Shown here piece by piece: positions 26,860-35,139 of a DNA stretch of 64,000 nt. Positions within the stretch are counted from its first letter, which is position 1; each line of letters starts with the position of its first letter. The stretch is from Nocardiopsis endophytica. GTDB lineage: Bacteria; Actinomycetota; Actinomycetes; Streptosporangiales; Streptosporangiaceae. The notes under the pieces are model-generated. The model ran no database searches. It was not told the origin of the DNA and saw only the letters and a program-made list of their open reading frames with translations. The translations under genes and the position numbers were made by a program. Location: the NCBI RefSeq assembly GCF_027706725.1, contig NZ_JAQFWQ010000011.1, positions 1-64,000 of the forward strand. The letters run 5' to 3'.

Positions 26860-26976
26860 GCGCTCCCCTGTTCGCCTCTCCGCCGATCGCCCGCCCGCGG
26901 CGCGCCGCCGCGGAAGGCGTCGAGTACAGAACCCTAGTGCTCCCGTCGCCTGCACAGCAGTCTCGGGGGCGCGACA

Positions 26977-27870
26977 TCACCCGATGCGAGCGCGGATCCG
27001 CCGGATGTGGCCAGGGCCCGTGCGGCAGCATCCGCCGATGAGGCGCGCCCCCGCGGACCGCCAGTCGTCCGCGCCGGACGCGAACTCCTCGGGGTCGGCC
27101 GGCCCGGTCCACGCACGTGCCTGCGCGTCCCAGGCCTCCCCCGAGTTGGGGTAGGCCGCGCCCGGACGCCCCGAGGCCGCGACGGCGGCGGCCACCAGTG
27201 AGGAGACGTGCCGGGGCGCGGTGCAGTTGACGCCGACGGCGACCACTTGCGGCCGGTCCGCGAACAGCGCGGCGCAGTCGGCGATGGGCGTGCCGTCGCT
27301 GATGTGCGCGCCGTCGCGGCCGGAGAAGGACACCCACACGGGCACCTCAGGGCTCTCCTCCATCAGCGACGCCAGCGCGCGGGCCTCCTCGAAGGAGGGC
27401 ACCGTCTCACAGGCGAGGAGGTCGGCGCCGGATCCGGCCAGCAGGTGCCAGCGCTCGCGGTGCCAGTCGGCGAGCGCGTCGGCGTCCAGGCCGTAGTCCC
27501 CGGTGTACTCGGAGCCGTCGGCCAGCGCCGCGCCGTAGGGGCCGATTCCGGCCGCGACGAGGCCGCCCCCGGCCTCGTCGCGCGCCTGCTCCGCAAGGCG
27601 CACCGAGCGGAGCATGAGGGCGGCGGCCTCGTCGCGGCCGATGCCCCGCTCGGCGAACCCGGTGAAGCTCGCCTGGTAGGACGCGGAGACGGCCACGTCG
27701 GCGCCGGCGTCGAAGAAGTCGCGGTGCACGCGGCGCACCAGGTCGGGGGCGTCGGCCAGCAGCCGCGCCGACCACAGGCCGCCGGACAGGTCGCAGCCGT
27801 ACTCCTCCAGGCGGGTGGCCAGCCCGCCGTCCAGTACCACGGTGTCCCGGTCTCTCAGCAGGGCCTCCAT
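26977..27870 (-). CDS. mmuM: homocysteine S-methyltransferase
   Basis: A 297-residue Pfam S-methyl_trans protein. The start TVVLDGGLATRLEEYG and the zinc-binding cysteines (GVNCTAPRHV near 225 and IGGCCRTGP near 283) are all present. MmuM transfers a methyl group from S-methylmethionine or SAM to homocysteine, giving methionine. Length matches the E. coli enzyme. The ATG at 27870 matches the usual N-terminus. It is divergent from the sulfotransferase-like gene and has no S-methylmethionine permease beside it. Confidence 0.88.
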   Translation of the reverse strand: MEALLRDRDTVVLDGGLATRLEEYGCDLSGGLWSARLLADAPDLVRRVHRDFFDAGADVAVSASYQASFTGFAERGIGRDEAAALMLRSVRLAEQARDEAGGGLVAAGIGPYGAALADGSEYTGDYGLDADALADWHRERWHLLAGSGADLLACETVPSFEEARALASLMEESPEVPVWVSFSGRDGAHISDGTPIADCAALFADRPQVVAVGVNCTAPRHVSSLVAAAVAASGRPGAAYPNSGEAWDAQARAWTGPADPEEFASGADDWRSAGARLIGGCCRTGPGHIRRIRARIG

Positions 27871-27988
27871 GACCGCCACTCTAGAACCGGAAAGGGGCCC
27901 TTGTGGGTCCCTTCGCGGCAGGAGGACGCTCGGAACCGAGGCCGCCCCGGCCGTGGGCGGCAGGCGCGAACCGCCGAGGACGGTGCAC

Positions 27989-28705
27989 ATGCTCAAGGTC
28001 ATCGGCGCGGGGTACCCGCGCACCGGAACACTCTCCACCAAGGTCGCGCTCGAGCGGCTCGGATTCGGACCCTGCCACCACATGTTCGAGGTGATGAGCC
28101 GCCCCGAGCAGACCGCGCTGTGGTCGCTCACCCCGGGCGAGGGCGAGGCGGCCTGGGACCGCCTCTACGAGGGGTACGTGTCCGCGGTCGACTGGCCGAC
28201 GGGCTACTACTGGGAGGAGGTCCACCGGGCCAACCCGGACGCCAAGATCCTGCTCACCGTCCGCGACCCCAGGCGCCGGTACAAGAGCGCCTACGAGACC
28301 ATCTTCCAGGCCTCTCCCACGATCATCGCCACCGGGGAGGCCGGGGAGGAGGCGCCCGAAGGGCCCGCCCCGGGCTCCGAGGGTGCGCAGGCCCTGGAGC
28401 GCATCGGCAAGCTGCGCAAGACACTGCTGAACACCATGTGGCGCGGGGCCTTCGGCGTCGACGCCGACGTGGTGCCGGACGAGGCGACGGCGATCGCGGC
28501 CTACGAACGGCACATCGAGCACGTTCGGGCGACGGTGCCCGCGGACGACCTGCTGGTGTTCGAGGTGTCGCAGGGCTGGGAGCCGCTGTGCGACTTCCTC
28601 GGCGTGCCGGTCCCCGAGGGCGAGCCCTTCCCCCGGCTCAACGAGGCCCAGGAGGTCAAGAAGCACTTCGCCGATGTGCTGAAGGGGGAGGCGCCCTCCT
28701 ACTGA
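27989..28705 (+). CDS. sulfotransferase family protein
   Basis: A 238-residue P-loop protein with the N-terminal PAPS-binding-type segment VIGAGYPRTGTLSTKVALERLG, where GYPRTGT replaces the GxxKSGT/S form, and a second motif ILLTVRDPRRRYKSAYETIF (RDP..R..S). This fits the large actinobacterial sulfotransferase family 3-like group (fungal/actinobacterial efflux-associated P37 type), many of which are uncharacterised. The acceptor is unknown. It is divergent from mmuM (118 bp) with a strong ATG at 27989. Confidence 0.75.
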   Translation: MLKVIGAGYPRTGTLSTKVALERLGFGPCHHMFEVMSRPEQTALWSLTPGEGEAAWDRLYEGYVSAVDWPTGYYWEEVHRANPDAKILLTVRDPRRRYKSAYETIFQASPTIIATGEAGEEAPEGPAPGSEGAQALERIGKLRKTLLNTMWRGAFGVDADVVPDEATAIAAYERHIEHVRATVPADDLLVFEVSQGWEPLCDFLGVPVPEGEPFPRLNEAQEVKKHFADVLKGEAPSY

Positions 28706-28727
28706 GGGCTTCTCCCCCGCAGGTGCG

Positions 28728-29168
28728 TCACCCCTCGACCGGCCCCAGGCGTACGGTCCCGTCCTCGGCCACGCTCCAGCCGGGGTTATGGCAGATCTCC
28801 CACACCACCCCGTTGGGGTCGGCGACGTGGCCGTGGTAGCCGCCGAAGTCGGCCTTCTTCGGGCTCTTGACGAGGCGGGCGCCCGCCTTGAGGGCCTGGT
28901 CGACGACGGCGTCGACCTCCTGGGGTGAGGCGACGTTGTGCGACAGGGTCAGCCCTGACAGGCGGGCGTCCTCGGGCCCGCCCTCCATGTCGGCGGCGAA
29001 CGCGCCCGCCTCGAAGAGGCCGAGCACCACGCCGGGGGCGACCTGGAAGAAGACGATGTCCCCCGGGACGTACATGAGCGGGGTCCAACCGAGGCCGGTG
29101 GTGTAGAAGTCCCTGGCGGCATCCACGTCGGGCGCGGACAAGGTGATGAAGTGGACGGACTGGTTCAT
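28728..29168 (-). CDS. VOC family (glyoxalase/bleomycin-resistance-like) protein
   Basis: A 146-residue vicinal-oxygen-chelate protein with two beta-alpha-beta-beta-beta halves: VHFITLSAPDVDAARDFYTTGLGW at the start and KADFGGYHGHVADPNGVVWEICHNP near the end, the latter with the C-terminal Glu ligand. These proteins act as glyoxalases, dioxygenases or drug-binding proteins. It is divergent from an AraC regulator with 35 bp between starts, so co-regulation is likely. Substrate unknown. Confidence 0.85.
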   Translation of the reverse strand: MNQSVHFITLSAPDVDAARDFYTTGLGWTPLMYVPGDIVFFQVAPGVVLGLFEAGAFAADMEGGPEDARLSGLTLSHNVASPQEVDAVVDQALKAGARLVKSPKKADFGGYHGHVADPNGVVWEICHNPGWSVAEDGTVRLGPVEG

Positions 29169-29203
29169 GCCCCCGATGATGGCGGTGTGGGGGGTGGCCG
29201 GTC

Positions 29204-30013
29204 TTGAACGAAACGGACATGCGCGGATCGGGGCCCACCCCCGTCGGCGGCTCGGGGGCCATCGGCTCCCGGTCGTCCTACCGGGAGTTCTCGCCTGCTG
29301 GGCCCACACTCCCGGGAGTGGTGTGCGCGTGGGAGCAGCGGATCGGCGCGGGGGGCGGTTACGTCCAGCGGGTATTGCCCGACGCCTGCGCGGATGTGGT
29401 GGTCACCGCGGGCGGCCGGGCCCACCTGGTCGGCCCCACGGCTCAGGCCGCCCTGGCCCGGCTGGAACCCGGATCAACGGTGCGGGGGCTGCGCCTGCGC
29501 CCGTCGGCGATCGGGCCCGTGCTGGGGTGGCCCGCCGATGACCTGCGCGACGCGGACGCCGACCTGGAGGATGTCCTGCCCCCGGCCGAGGCACGACGGT
29601 TGGCCGAGCAGGTCTGGGGTCGCAAGCCTCCGGAGCTGCGACCGCGCCGCCGCCCCGACGCGCGTGTGCGGACGGCGCTGCACGCACTGGGCGCGGTGGG
29701 CGCGCCGACCGCATCCGTGGCCGGCGCGGCCGAGGCGGCAGGGGTGTCCGAGCGCCACTTGCGCCGCCTGGTACGGGACGCGACGGGCTTGGATCCGAGG
29801 GAGCTGCAGAGGGTGATGCGCCTCCAGCGGTTCCTGACCCTGGCGGACAGGGGCCCGGGGCGGAGCCTGGCCGAGCTGGCCGTTCAAGCGGGCTACGCCG
29901 ACCAGGCCCACATGAGCCGGGAGGTACGGAGGATGTCGGGCCTCACCCCGAAGGCATTGCTGAGGGAACGCGCCGCAGGAGTGGGCGTCATAGTGCCCGA
30001 GGTATCAGCCTGA
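29204..30013 (+). CDS. AraC-family transcriptional regulator
   Basis: A 269-residue regulator with a DUF6597-like N-terminal domain (YREFSPAGPTLPGVVCAWEQR, typical of AraC proteins with a short beta-rich sensor) and a C-terminal double HTH (about 170-255, AAGVSERHLRRLVRDATGLDPRELQRVMRLQ). It is divergent from the VOC gene and probably controls it. Its stop at 30013 is 30 bp before the leader-distal end of the CRISPR array. Confidence 0.85.
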   Translation: MNETDMRGSGPTPVGGSGAIGSRSSYREFSPAGPTLPGVVCAWEQRIGAGGGYVQRVLPDACADVVVTAGGRAHLVGPTAQAALARLEPGSTVRGLRLRPSAIGPVLGWPADDLRDADADLEDVLPPAEARRLAEQVWGRKPPELRPRRRPDARVRTALHALGAVGAPTASVAGAAEAAGVSERHLRRLVRDATGLDPRELQRVMRLQRFLTLADRGPGRSLAELAVQAGYADQAHMSREVRRMSGLTPKALLRERAAGVGVIVPEVSA

Positions 30014-30042
30014 ACCTCTTGCCAGCCTGCCCGAGTTCCAAG

Positions 30043-30255
30043 AACACCATCCCCGCGTGCGCGGGGAGCACAACCTCTACCCGGCCGACGCCCTGGAGCA
30101 GGCGGGACCATCCCCGCGTGCGCGGGGAGCACTTCGCTTCGACGTAGTCCGGGTCCGCTCGCCGGGGACCATCCCCGCGTGCGCGGGGAGCACCCGCTCC
30201 GCGCTCAACCGGTTGAGCAGGGTCAGGGGACCATCCCCGCGTGTGTTGGGGCGGC
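30043..30255 (-). CRISPR. left part of a split type I-E-like CRISPR array (3 repeats plus an interrupted fourth)
   Basis: 29 nt repeats start at 30043, 30104, 30165 and 30227, separated by spacers of 32, 32 and 33 nt. The crRNA-sense repeat begins GTGCTCCCCGCGCACG and ends GGTCCC, a type I-E form, so transcription is on the minus strand. The leftmost repeat has a degenerate end (AAC for GGG), as expected of the leader-distal repeat. The repeat at 30227 matches for its first 17 nt (GGGACCATCCCCGCGTG) and then diverges at the element junction. No cas genes occur in the window. Confidence 0.92.
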
Positions 30256-30417
30256 GTTCCTTCGGGGGCGTCGCCCTTTCGCATGTCAGAGCGGGGGTGC
30301 CTGACCTGCGGTGTCGCGGCGGGGAACTCGGCGGTGTGCCATCGTGTGACACCAGAAGACAGCCTATGTCGTTCTTCCCGGGCCACACACGGGCCAACGG
30401 GACGCCATCGATGCTGG

Positions 30418-30816
30418 TCAGCGGGTTTCGTCGGGCCACGGCCCGGTGAGCGGCCCGGCCTTGCGGTACGCCTCGTCCAACGCCCGGTTCGCCCGGCGCT
30501 CGTCCAAGCGAACCTGCAGCGGGTTGGCGGCCCGGTCGGGCTCGAACACCGCGACCCGGCCTTCCACGACGGTGGTGCGCACGCTCGCGCCCCGGATGCG
30601 TCCGGCGAGTCGCCCGGCGGCGCGGGCCTCCTGGCGCTGGGCGTCGTCCTGGCAGTCGATGACCACGGCCCCGGTGCGCTTGAGCCCTTCGGCGATGCGG
30701 TGGGCGTAGGCGGTGCGGTCCGCTCGGGCCTGGGCGCGCCGGTGCTCCTCCTCGGCGTGGGCGCGGCGGGCCGTGGGGGCGGCGTCGATGCGGACCACGG
30801 GGGCCTTGTCGGTCAT
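30418..30816 (-). CDS. hypothetical protein of the integrative element
   Basis: A 132-residue, Arg/Ala-rich, mostly helical protein with no domain I recognise. It starts MTDKAPVVRIDAAP at 30816. Its C-terminus (ANRALDEAYRKAGPLTGPWPDE) resembles the C-terminus of the element's integrase (ANARIDAALEKAGPLTGHHDE), although the two genes lie at opposite ends of the element in opposite orientation. It is the only minus-strand gene of the element and reads toward the leaderless left half of the CRISPR array. Confidence 0.6.
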   Translation of the reverse strand: MTDKAPVVRIDAAPTARRAHAEEEHRRAQARADRTAYAHRIAEGLKRTGAVVIDCQDDAQRQEARAAGRLAGRIRGASVRTTVVEGRVAVFEPDRAANPLQVRLDERRANRALDEAYRKAGPLTGPWPDETR

Positions 30817-31434
30817 AGGGGCGACGCTACCCCGGCCCCGGGCCGCCTGTCTCGGGCCGGTGGGGAATCCGTCCTCGCGCCCGGACGGCGCGGGCTGGCG
30901 GCGCGGGCGCTGCTCCGACGCCCGGGCGGGGCTCGATGCCCCGGCGGGGCGTGGCCCGGCCCCGGATTCTGCGCTGTTCCCGGCCGCGCAGCGGAGGTTG
31001 GACGGGTCCGGCCACGGCGGGAGCGGCGGGGCGGGAGGCCGGGCGGCCCTAAGCTCGGCGCGCGGTCGGGCCCGGAGGGCTCCACCGGCCTTACCCGTCC
31101 GGGGCCGCCCGGCCTTGGGGTCCCGCCCCGGCGCGGGAGCGTGGACGGACCCGGCCGACCGGCGCAGAGTCGACGGTGCCCCGTGGCCCTGTGGCCTTGG
31201 CGGAGCGGCGGCCGGCGCGCCGCGACCTGCGGAAACGCGGTGTCTGGGGTTGTTTTTCTGCGCGGGCGGGCGCGCCCACGGCGAGATGCGGGGGCGGTGA
31301 GCGCTGGGAGCGGCGGGAGGCCGGGGAGCGAGGCGGCGCGGGCGCCGTGCGAGCACGCGACGAAGGAGCGCGCGCAGCACGGATGCCCGCGTGAGCGGAG
31401 CGACCCACGGCCGACCCACCGCGAGCACAGCGAA

Positions 31435-31461
31435 GCCCGCCCGCGCGAAGCGCGGGCGGGC
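31435..31461. repeat. perfect hairpin with 12 bp stem and GAA loop
   Basis: GCCCGCCCGCGC-GAA-GCGCGGGCGGGC. The inner part CGCGC-GAA-GCGCG recurs at 36658-36670 and 36738-36750, both in the element's other long intergenic region. Confidence 0.7.
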
Positions 31462-31464
31462 CTT

Positions 31465-31612
31465 GATCCTGTAGGGAAACTCCTCACACACATGAGGGGG
31501 CCGCCGTCGCCGCGCCCCCTACTGAGCGCGCCCGGCTCGATCCTGTAGGGAAACTCCTCACACACATGAGGGGGCCGCCGTCGCCGCGCCCCCTACTGAG
31601 CGCGCCCGGCTC
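31465..31612 (+). repeat. two identical tandem 74 bp repeats
   Basis: Units 31465-31538 and 31539-31612 are identical base for base. Each contains CTGTAGGGAAACTCCTC followed by a run rich in CACACA and then GAGGGGG...CCCCCT, a potential dyad. The perfect duplication implies recent origin or function as iterated binding sites. Confidence 0.85.
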
Positions 31613-31720
31613 GGCAGGTCAGCCACCCCGTCAGGAACCCGAACCGCTGGGGCCGACGACACCGGAAAGGTCCCGTCCTACCCTGGGACTGCGAACCCCC
31701 AAGAGGACGGGACCTGACTG

Positions 31721-32938
31721 ATGAGTCACGACATCAACCCGGGCGACCGCATACGGGAGCTGCGCCGCCGCCGTGGCATGACTCAGGAACGCCTCGCCGA
31801 AGCCGCCCACCTGGCCCTTCCCACGATCAAGAAGATCGAACAAGGCGGTAGCGCGAGGATGGAGAGCTACAACGCCATCGCTCGCGCTCTGGGCAAGACC
31901 ACCCTCGCCTTCGCCACCCCGGCCGCCCCGACGCCCGGCGATGACTCCCCGGATACCTCCTTGGCCGCGATCCGCGCCGCCATCAACCCCCCGACCGGCA
32001 TCACGGGGGATCCTCTGCTCAACCTCGGCAGCGACGAACCCGACCTCGTCATGCTCGGCCGCGCCACGAAGTCGGTGTCGCTTGCCTACTACGCGGACCG
32101 TTACGACGATGTCGCCCGGCTCGCTCCCTCCGTGATCCGCTCCGCCCACCTCCACGTCCGTGAACTCGACGGGCGGGACAAGGACGAAGCCCACCGCCTG
32201 CGCGCGGACATCCTGGGAGTCGCGGGCCGCTACCTGATTCAGGTCCGCCAGCACGACCTTGCCCTGACCGCCCTTCGTGACAGCCTTCGTGACGCGCTGG
32301 AGATCGGCCACCAGCCGCTCGCCGCCGCCGCGATCTCCTCGCAGGCATGGGCACTGATGCGGCAGGCCCGGTTCTCGGAAGTGGAAGCGCTGTGCGTGCG
32401 CACCGCTGACGAGATCGAACCCCGGATGTCCCGGGCCACCTCCGACCAACTGAGCGCATGGGGCTGGCTGCTCCTGCGCGCGGGCGCTGCTGCAGCCCGC
32501 AACAACCGCGCGGAGGAGTCCCGGGAGTTCCATTCGATGGCGGCTTCGGCTGCGGCCCGGCTCCATGAAGAGGTCGACACCGCTGAGCACCTGATGTTCG
32601 GCAGGACCACGGTGCAACTGAAGACCATCGAATCGGAGCTGGTCACCGGACACCCCGACCGCGTCTTGGAACAGTCGGAGCACGTTCCCGACGACGTAGG
32701 GGCGCGCCTGAAGACAGGTGTGAACAGGCACCGCATCGACCAGGCCAAGGCCCACCTCCAGACCGGCGACCCCGGTGCCGCCCTTGAGGTGCTGCAAGGT
32801 CTTCGGCAGGACGCGCCTGAGTGGTTGCGCTACCAGCAGGCCGCCCGGGAAGTCGCTGAGGATATCCTCGCGGCTCCCAAGCGCATGCCCAGCGCTGAAC
32901 AGCGCGAGCTGGCTGACTTCCTGGGTGTTCCTGTGTAG
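31721..32938 (+). CDS. XRE-family regulator with TPR domain
   Basis: A 405-residue protein. Residues 8-62 are a lambda-repressor-type HTH (GDRIRELRRRRGMTQERLAEAAHLALPTIKKIEQGG). The remainder is helical with TPR-like repeats (about 120-400), as in actinomycete XRE-TPR regulators, some of which respond to small peptides. A short leader is visible: CCCAAGAGGACGGGACC ends 4 bp before the ATGAGT start. Given its place, it probably controls element replication or excision genes. Confidence 0.82.
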   Translation: MSHDINPGDRIRELRRRRGMTQERLAEAAHLALPTIKKIEQGGSARMESYNAIARALGKTTLAFATPAAPTPGDDSPDTSLAAIRAAINPPTGITGDPLLNLGSDEPDLVMLGRATKSVSLAYYADRYDDVARLAPSVIRSAHLHVRELDGRDKDEAHRLRADILGVAGRYLIQVRQHDLALTALRDSLRDALEIGHQPLAAAAISSQAWALMRQARFSEVEALCVRTADEIEPRMSRATSDQLSAWGWLLLRAGAAAARNNRAEESREFHSMAASAAARLHEEVDTAEHLMFGRTTVQLKTIESELVTGHPDRVLEQSEHVPDDVGARLKTGVNRHRIDQAKAHLQTGDPGAALEVLQGLRQDAPEWLRYQQAAREVAEDILAAPKRMPSAEQRELADFLGVPV

Positions 32939-33055
32939 GGGATACGCACCGTATCCCTTTGCCCTTGGGGCGTAGTCGAAAGGCTGCGCCCCGTTTCTGT
33001 TTCCGGACTCGTGTGCTCCGTAGCTTCGTGCCCATCCCCGATCCCTGGAGGAGCG

Positions 33056-33265
33056 ATGAGGCCGCGAGCGTGGGAGCGCGAGAACCTTCACGGCTGGCCG
33101 ACAGCGGCAGAGGTGCTGGCCGCCGACTTCCCCGACTGGGAGATCAGTCGCGACCTTCCCGACGACCCCGGCGAGTGGCGTGCGGTGCGCGGCGACATCG
33201 CCCTGTCCGCGCCCACCGTTCCGGAGCTTCGCGCGCTGCTGGAAGGGACCGAGGAACAGAAGTAG
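33056..33265 (+). CDS. small hypothetical protein (69 aa)
   Basis: Starts MRPRAWERENLHGWPTAAEVLAADFP after a strong Shine-Dalgarno (CTGGAGGAGCG). It is acidic with Trp residues, and no family is recognised. It follows the XRE-TPR gene by 117 bp and precedes two more small proteins. In XRE-TPR loci a small downstream protein is common, but no function is known. Confidence 0.6.
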   Translation: MRPRAWERENLHGWPTAAEVLAADFPDWEISRDLPDDPGEWRAVRGDIALSAPTVPELRALLEGTEEQK

Positions 33266-33333
33266 ACGAGACCCCGGCGGCCGGTCGCAACGGCCCCGGG
33301 GCGTGGCCCCACCTGGTTATGAGGTGAGACGAC

Positions 33334-33684
33334 ATGGACGATATCCCGTACAACCCCCCGCCCGCACCCGACCCCGGCCCTGGAGGCGACGGCCTTCCCG
33401 ACGTTCCGCCCGGTATCGACTCGGCCGCGCGTGAGTGGAACCGGCAGCATCCCGGGTGGGTGGCGACGCACCTTCCCAAGGCCCCGTCGGACTGGCAGTG
33501 GGTGGCCGACCGCAACCGGCCCCTCGACCCCCGCGAGGCGGTGCGCGGGTTCCACCCCTGCCTGTACGCCCCGGACCTGGACGCGCTGTCCTCGGTGGTC
33601 ACACAGGAGATGCAGGCGCAGGCGTCGGGGAAGTGGGCGCCCACCCCGGCCTTCGCACAGCCCTCGGGCGGGAGCGCGGCGTGA
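33334..33684 (+). CDS. hypothetical protein (116 aa), coupled to next gene
   Basis: A Pro-rich N-terminus (PPPAPDPGPGGD) is followed by a Trp/Arg-containing region (EWNRQHPGWVATHLPKAPSDWQWV). No family is recognised. GAGGTGAGACGAC before the ATG is an acceptable Shine-Dalgarno. Its stop overlaps the GTG of the next gene as GTGA, indicating a translationally coupled pair. Confidence 0.6.
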   Translation: MDDIPYNPPPAPDPGPGGDGLPDVPPGIDSAAREWNRQHPGWVATHLPKAPSDWQWVADRNRPLDPREAVRGFHPCLYAPDLDALSSVVTQEMQAQASGKWAPTPAFAQPSGGSAA

Positions 33685-33899
33685 AGCGGGTGCGCCGACC
33701 TTTGGGGCGTGAGTACGGGGCCGCGATCGCGAAGGTGAAGGCGGCCGCTGCGCGCGGCGGCTACAAGCTCACCCGCACCCCCACCCGGTTCGGGCAGCTC
33801 TACACCCTGCACGACGGGGCCACGCTGCGCTCGGTCGTGGAGCACGTGTACCTGGGCGATATCCAAAGGTTCCTGCGCGCCCGCGACATAGACGCCTGA
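33681..33899 (+). CDS. small basic hypothetical protein (72 aa)
   Basis: Starts at a GTG overlapping the previous stop. The sequence (VKRVRRPLGREYGAAIAKVKAAAARGGYKLTRTP-type start) is strongly basic with a helix then a beta-like segment (FGQLYTLHDGATLRSVVEHV). It could bind nucleic acid, but no family is recognised. Confidence 0.6.
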   Translation: MKRVRRPLGREYGAAIAKVKAAAARGGYKLTRTPTRFGQLYTLHDGATLRSVVEHVYLGDIQRFLRARDIDA

Positions 33900-34134
33900 A
33901 GCCGCCCCCCGCCCGCCGGTGTTCCCCCTCTTCTCCCGGCGGGCGGGTGGGCACCCACCGTGCCACGGGCAGTTCCGGGAGGCTCCCGTGCGCACGGCCC
34001 CCGCCCCGGGCCTTTCGCCGCCTATCCGGCCCGGGGGCAGGGGGCGGCGGCCCGGCGGCCTCGGCAGGGTTCTTGTAATGGGGATCGGTCCCTGCCCGGC
34101 CCCGGGCCGCCTTCCTGTAGTCCCGCGATGGAAG

Positions 34135-34641
34135 GTGCTGCTGTTGTACGACATCCGTAGATCGATGCCGCAGATGTTCTCGGCGTGGGCTCGGGGTGAG
34201 CCCGTCAACCCTCTTCAGCCGCGCGGGGTGCGCGTGGACAAGACGGTTCCGCCCGACGATGTGCGCCGCATCCTGGGGCTGGCCCCGGGGGTCCCGGTCG
34301 CCTGCCGCCGACGCCGTTATGCCGATACCTCAGGGAACCCGGTGGAGCTAGCCACGTCGTTCGTGCCCCTGGAGGTGGCCGGTGAGTGGGTGTGGCGCAC
34401 CGACACCGGCCCCGGCGGAATCTACGCCCGCCTGGCCGACCAGGGGTGGGCCCCGGCCCGCTTCCGCGAAGAGGTGCGCACCCGCCCTCCCACGGCCAGT
34501 GAGGCTGAGTTGTTCCGGACTCAGCACGCCGTCGCCGACGTGGTGCGCACGGCCTTCGCCGACGACGGCTCGCCTGTAGAGGTCGCGCGGCTGGTGCTGG
34601 CCGGGCACCGGCACGTGCTCTCCTATGCCTACTCCGCCTGA
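34135..34641 (+). CDS. GntR-type UTRA domain protein lacking its winged helix
   Basis: About 168 residues matching only the effector (UTRA) half of GntR/HutC regulators: RGVRVDKTVPPDDVRRILGL, VACRRRRYADTSGNPVELATSFVPLEVA, and RTRPPTASEAELF. pSAM2-like elements carry a GntR regulator (KorSA) with a full winged helix, but no HTH is found in any frame of the 235 bp upstream. Either the gene is truncated or this is a stand-alone sensor. The start is uncertain: GTG 34135 or ATG 34165, neither with a clear Shine-Dalgarno. Confidence 0.6.
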   Translation: MLLLYDIRRSMPQMFSAWARGEPVNPLQPRGVRVDKTVPPDDVRRILGLAPGVPVACRRRRYADTSGNPVELATSFVPLEVAGEWVWRTDTGPGGIYARLADQGWAPARFREEVRTRPPTASEAELFRTQHAVADVVRTAFADDGSPVEVARLVLAGHRHVLSYAYSA

Positions 34642-34684
34642 CCCCTCCCCACGCTTTCCCTCCCCTTTGAACGGACCCCTCTTG

Positions 34685-34969
34685 ATGGAACACCCCCTTC
34701 TGATGCTCGATGCCGGAGCTGTGCAGGCTCGGGCCCGCCCTGACGGCGGCGGGTTCCTGCTGATGCTGGACCGCGCGGGCACGCATCTGTTCGTCCCTGC
34801 GTCCCGGGAAGCGGTCCCGGTGGTCAACGCCCTGGCGCGCTCGGCGGTGGTCCAGGTGGGGCAGACCAGTACCAAGACCCGGGCGGGCGCGTGGTGGCAC
34901 CACTTCTCCCACCACACCAGCGTTGTACACGCCGTCCTGCAACCTCCACGGCACGGAGCACGAACCTGA
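34685..34969 (+). CDS. hypothetical protein of the integrative element (94 aa)
   Basis: Starts MEHPLLMLDAGAVQARARPDG and continues FLLMLDRAGTHLFVPASREAVPVVNALA. No recognised family. It lies between the UTRA gene and a terminator, and such small proteins are common between regulator and rep genes in actinomycete elements. Confidence 0.55.
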   Translation: MEHPLLMLDAGAVQARARPDGGGFLLMLDRAGTHLFVPASREAVPVVNALARSAVVQVGQTSTKTRAGAWWHHFSHHTSVVHAVLQPPRHGART

Positions 34970-34981
34970 CACCCCGCTCTC

Positions 34982-35014
34982 CCCTCCCCCGCCCTCGGGG
35001 AAGGGGATCTTTTA
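34982..35014 (+). terminator. intrinsic terminator before the rep gene
   Basis: CCCCT-C-CCCCG, loop CCCT, CGGGG-A-AGGGG, followed by ATCTTTTA. It is one of the few hairpins with a T-run in the window, and it separates the small-gene operon from rep. Confidence 0.8.
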
Positions 35015-35139
35015 TTCGCACATCCTTGACCTGCGCGGATTTGAAACGACGACGATAGGCGATCCACTCGGGCGCTTTTGTTTGATACTGGAAGCGCGGG
35101 AAGGGAAACGCGTTCTTCGCGGAATCCGGTGGGGGTGCT

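Larger units (their letters stand above)
30817..31720. other. 900 bp non-coding region of the element, candidate cis-acting/replication region
   Basis: No gene is supported. It is very GC-rich up to 31430, then contains a perfect 12 bp-stem hairpin (31435-31461) and two tandem 74 bp repeats (31465-31612) just upstream of the XRE regulator. This could be an operator or origin region. Confidence 0.5.

Noticed and set aside
30823-31565. Minus-strand frames continuing upstream of the 30418-30816 gene
   Set aside because: The extension is low-complexity Arg/Pro/Ala crossing the hairpin and tandem repeats; the ATG at 30816 is the first sensible start.
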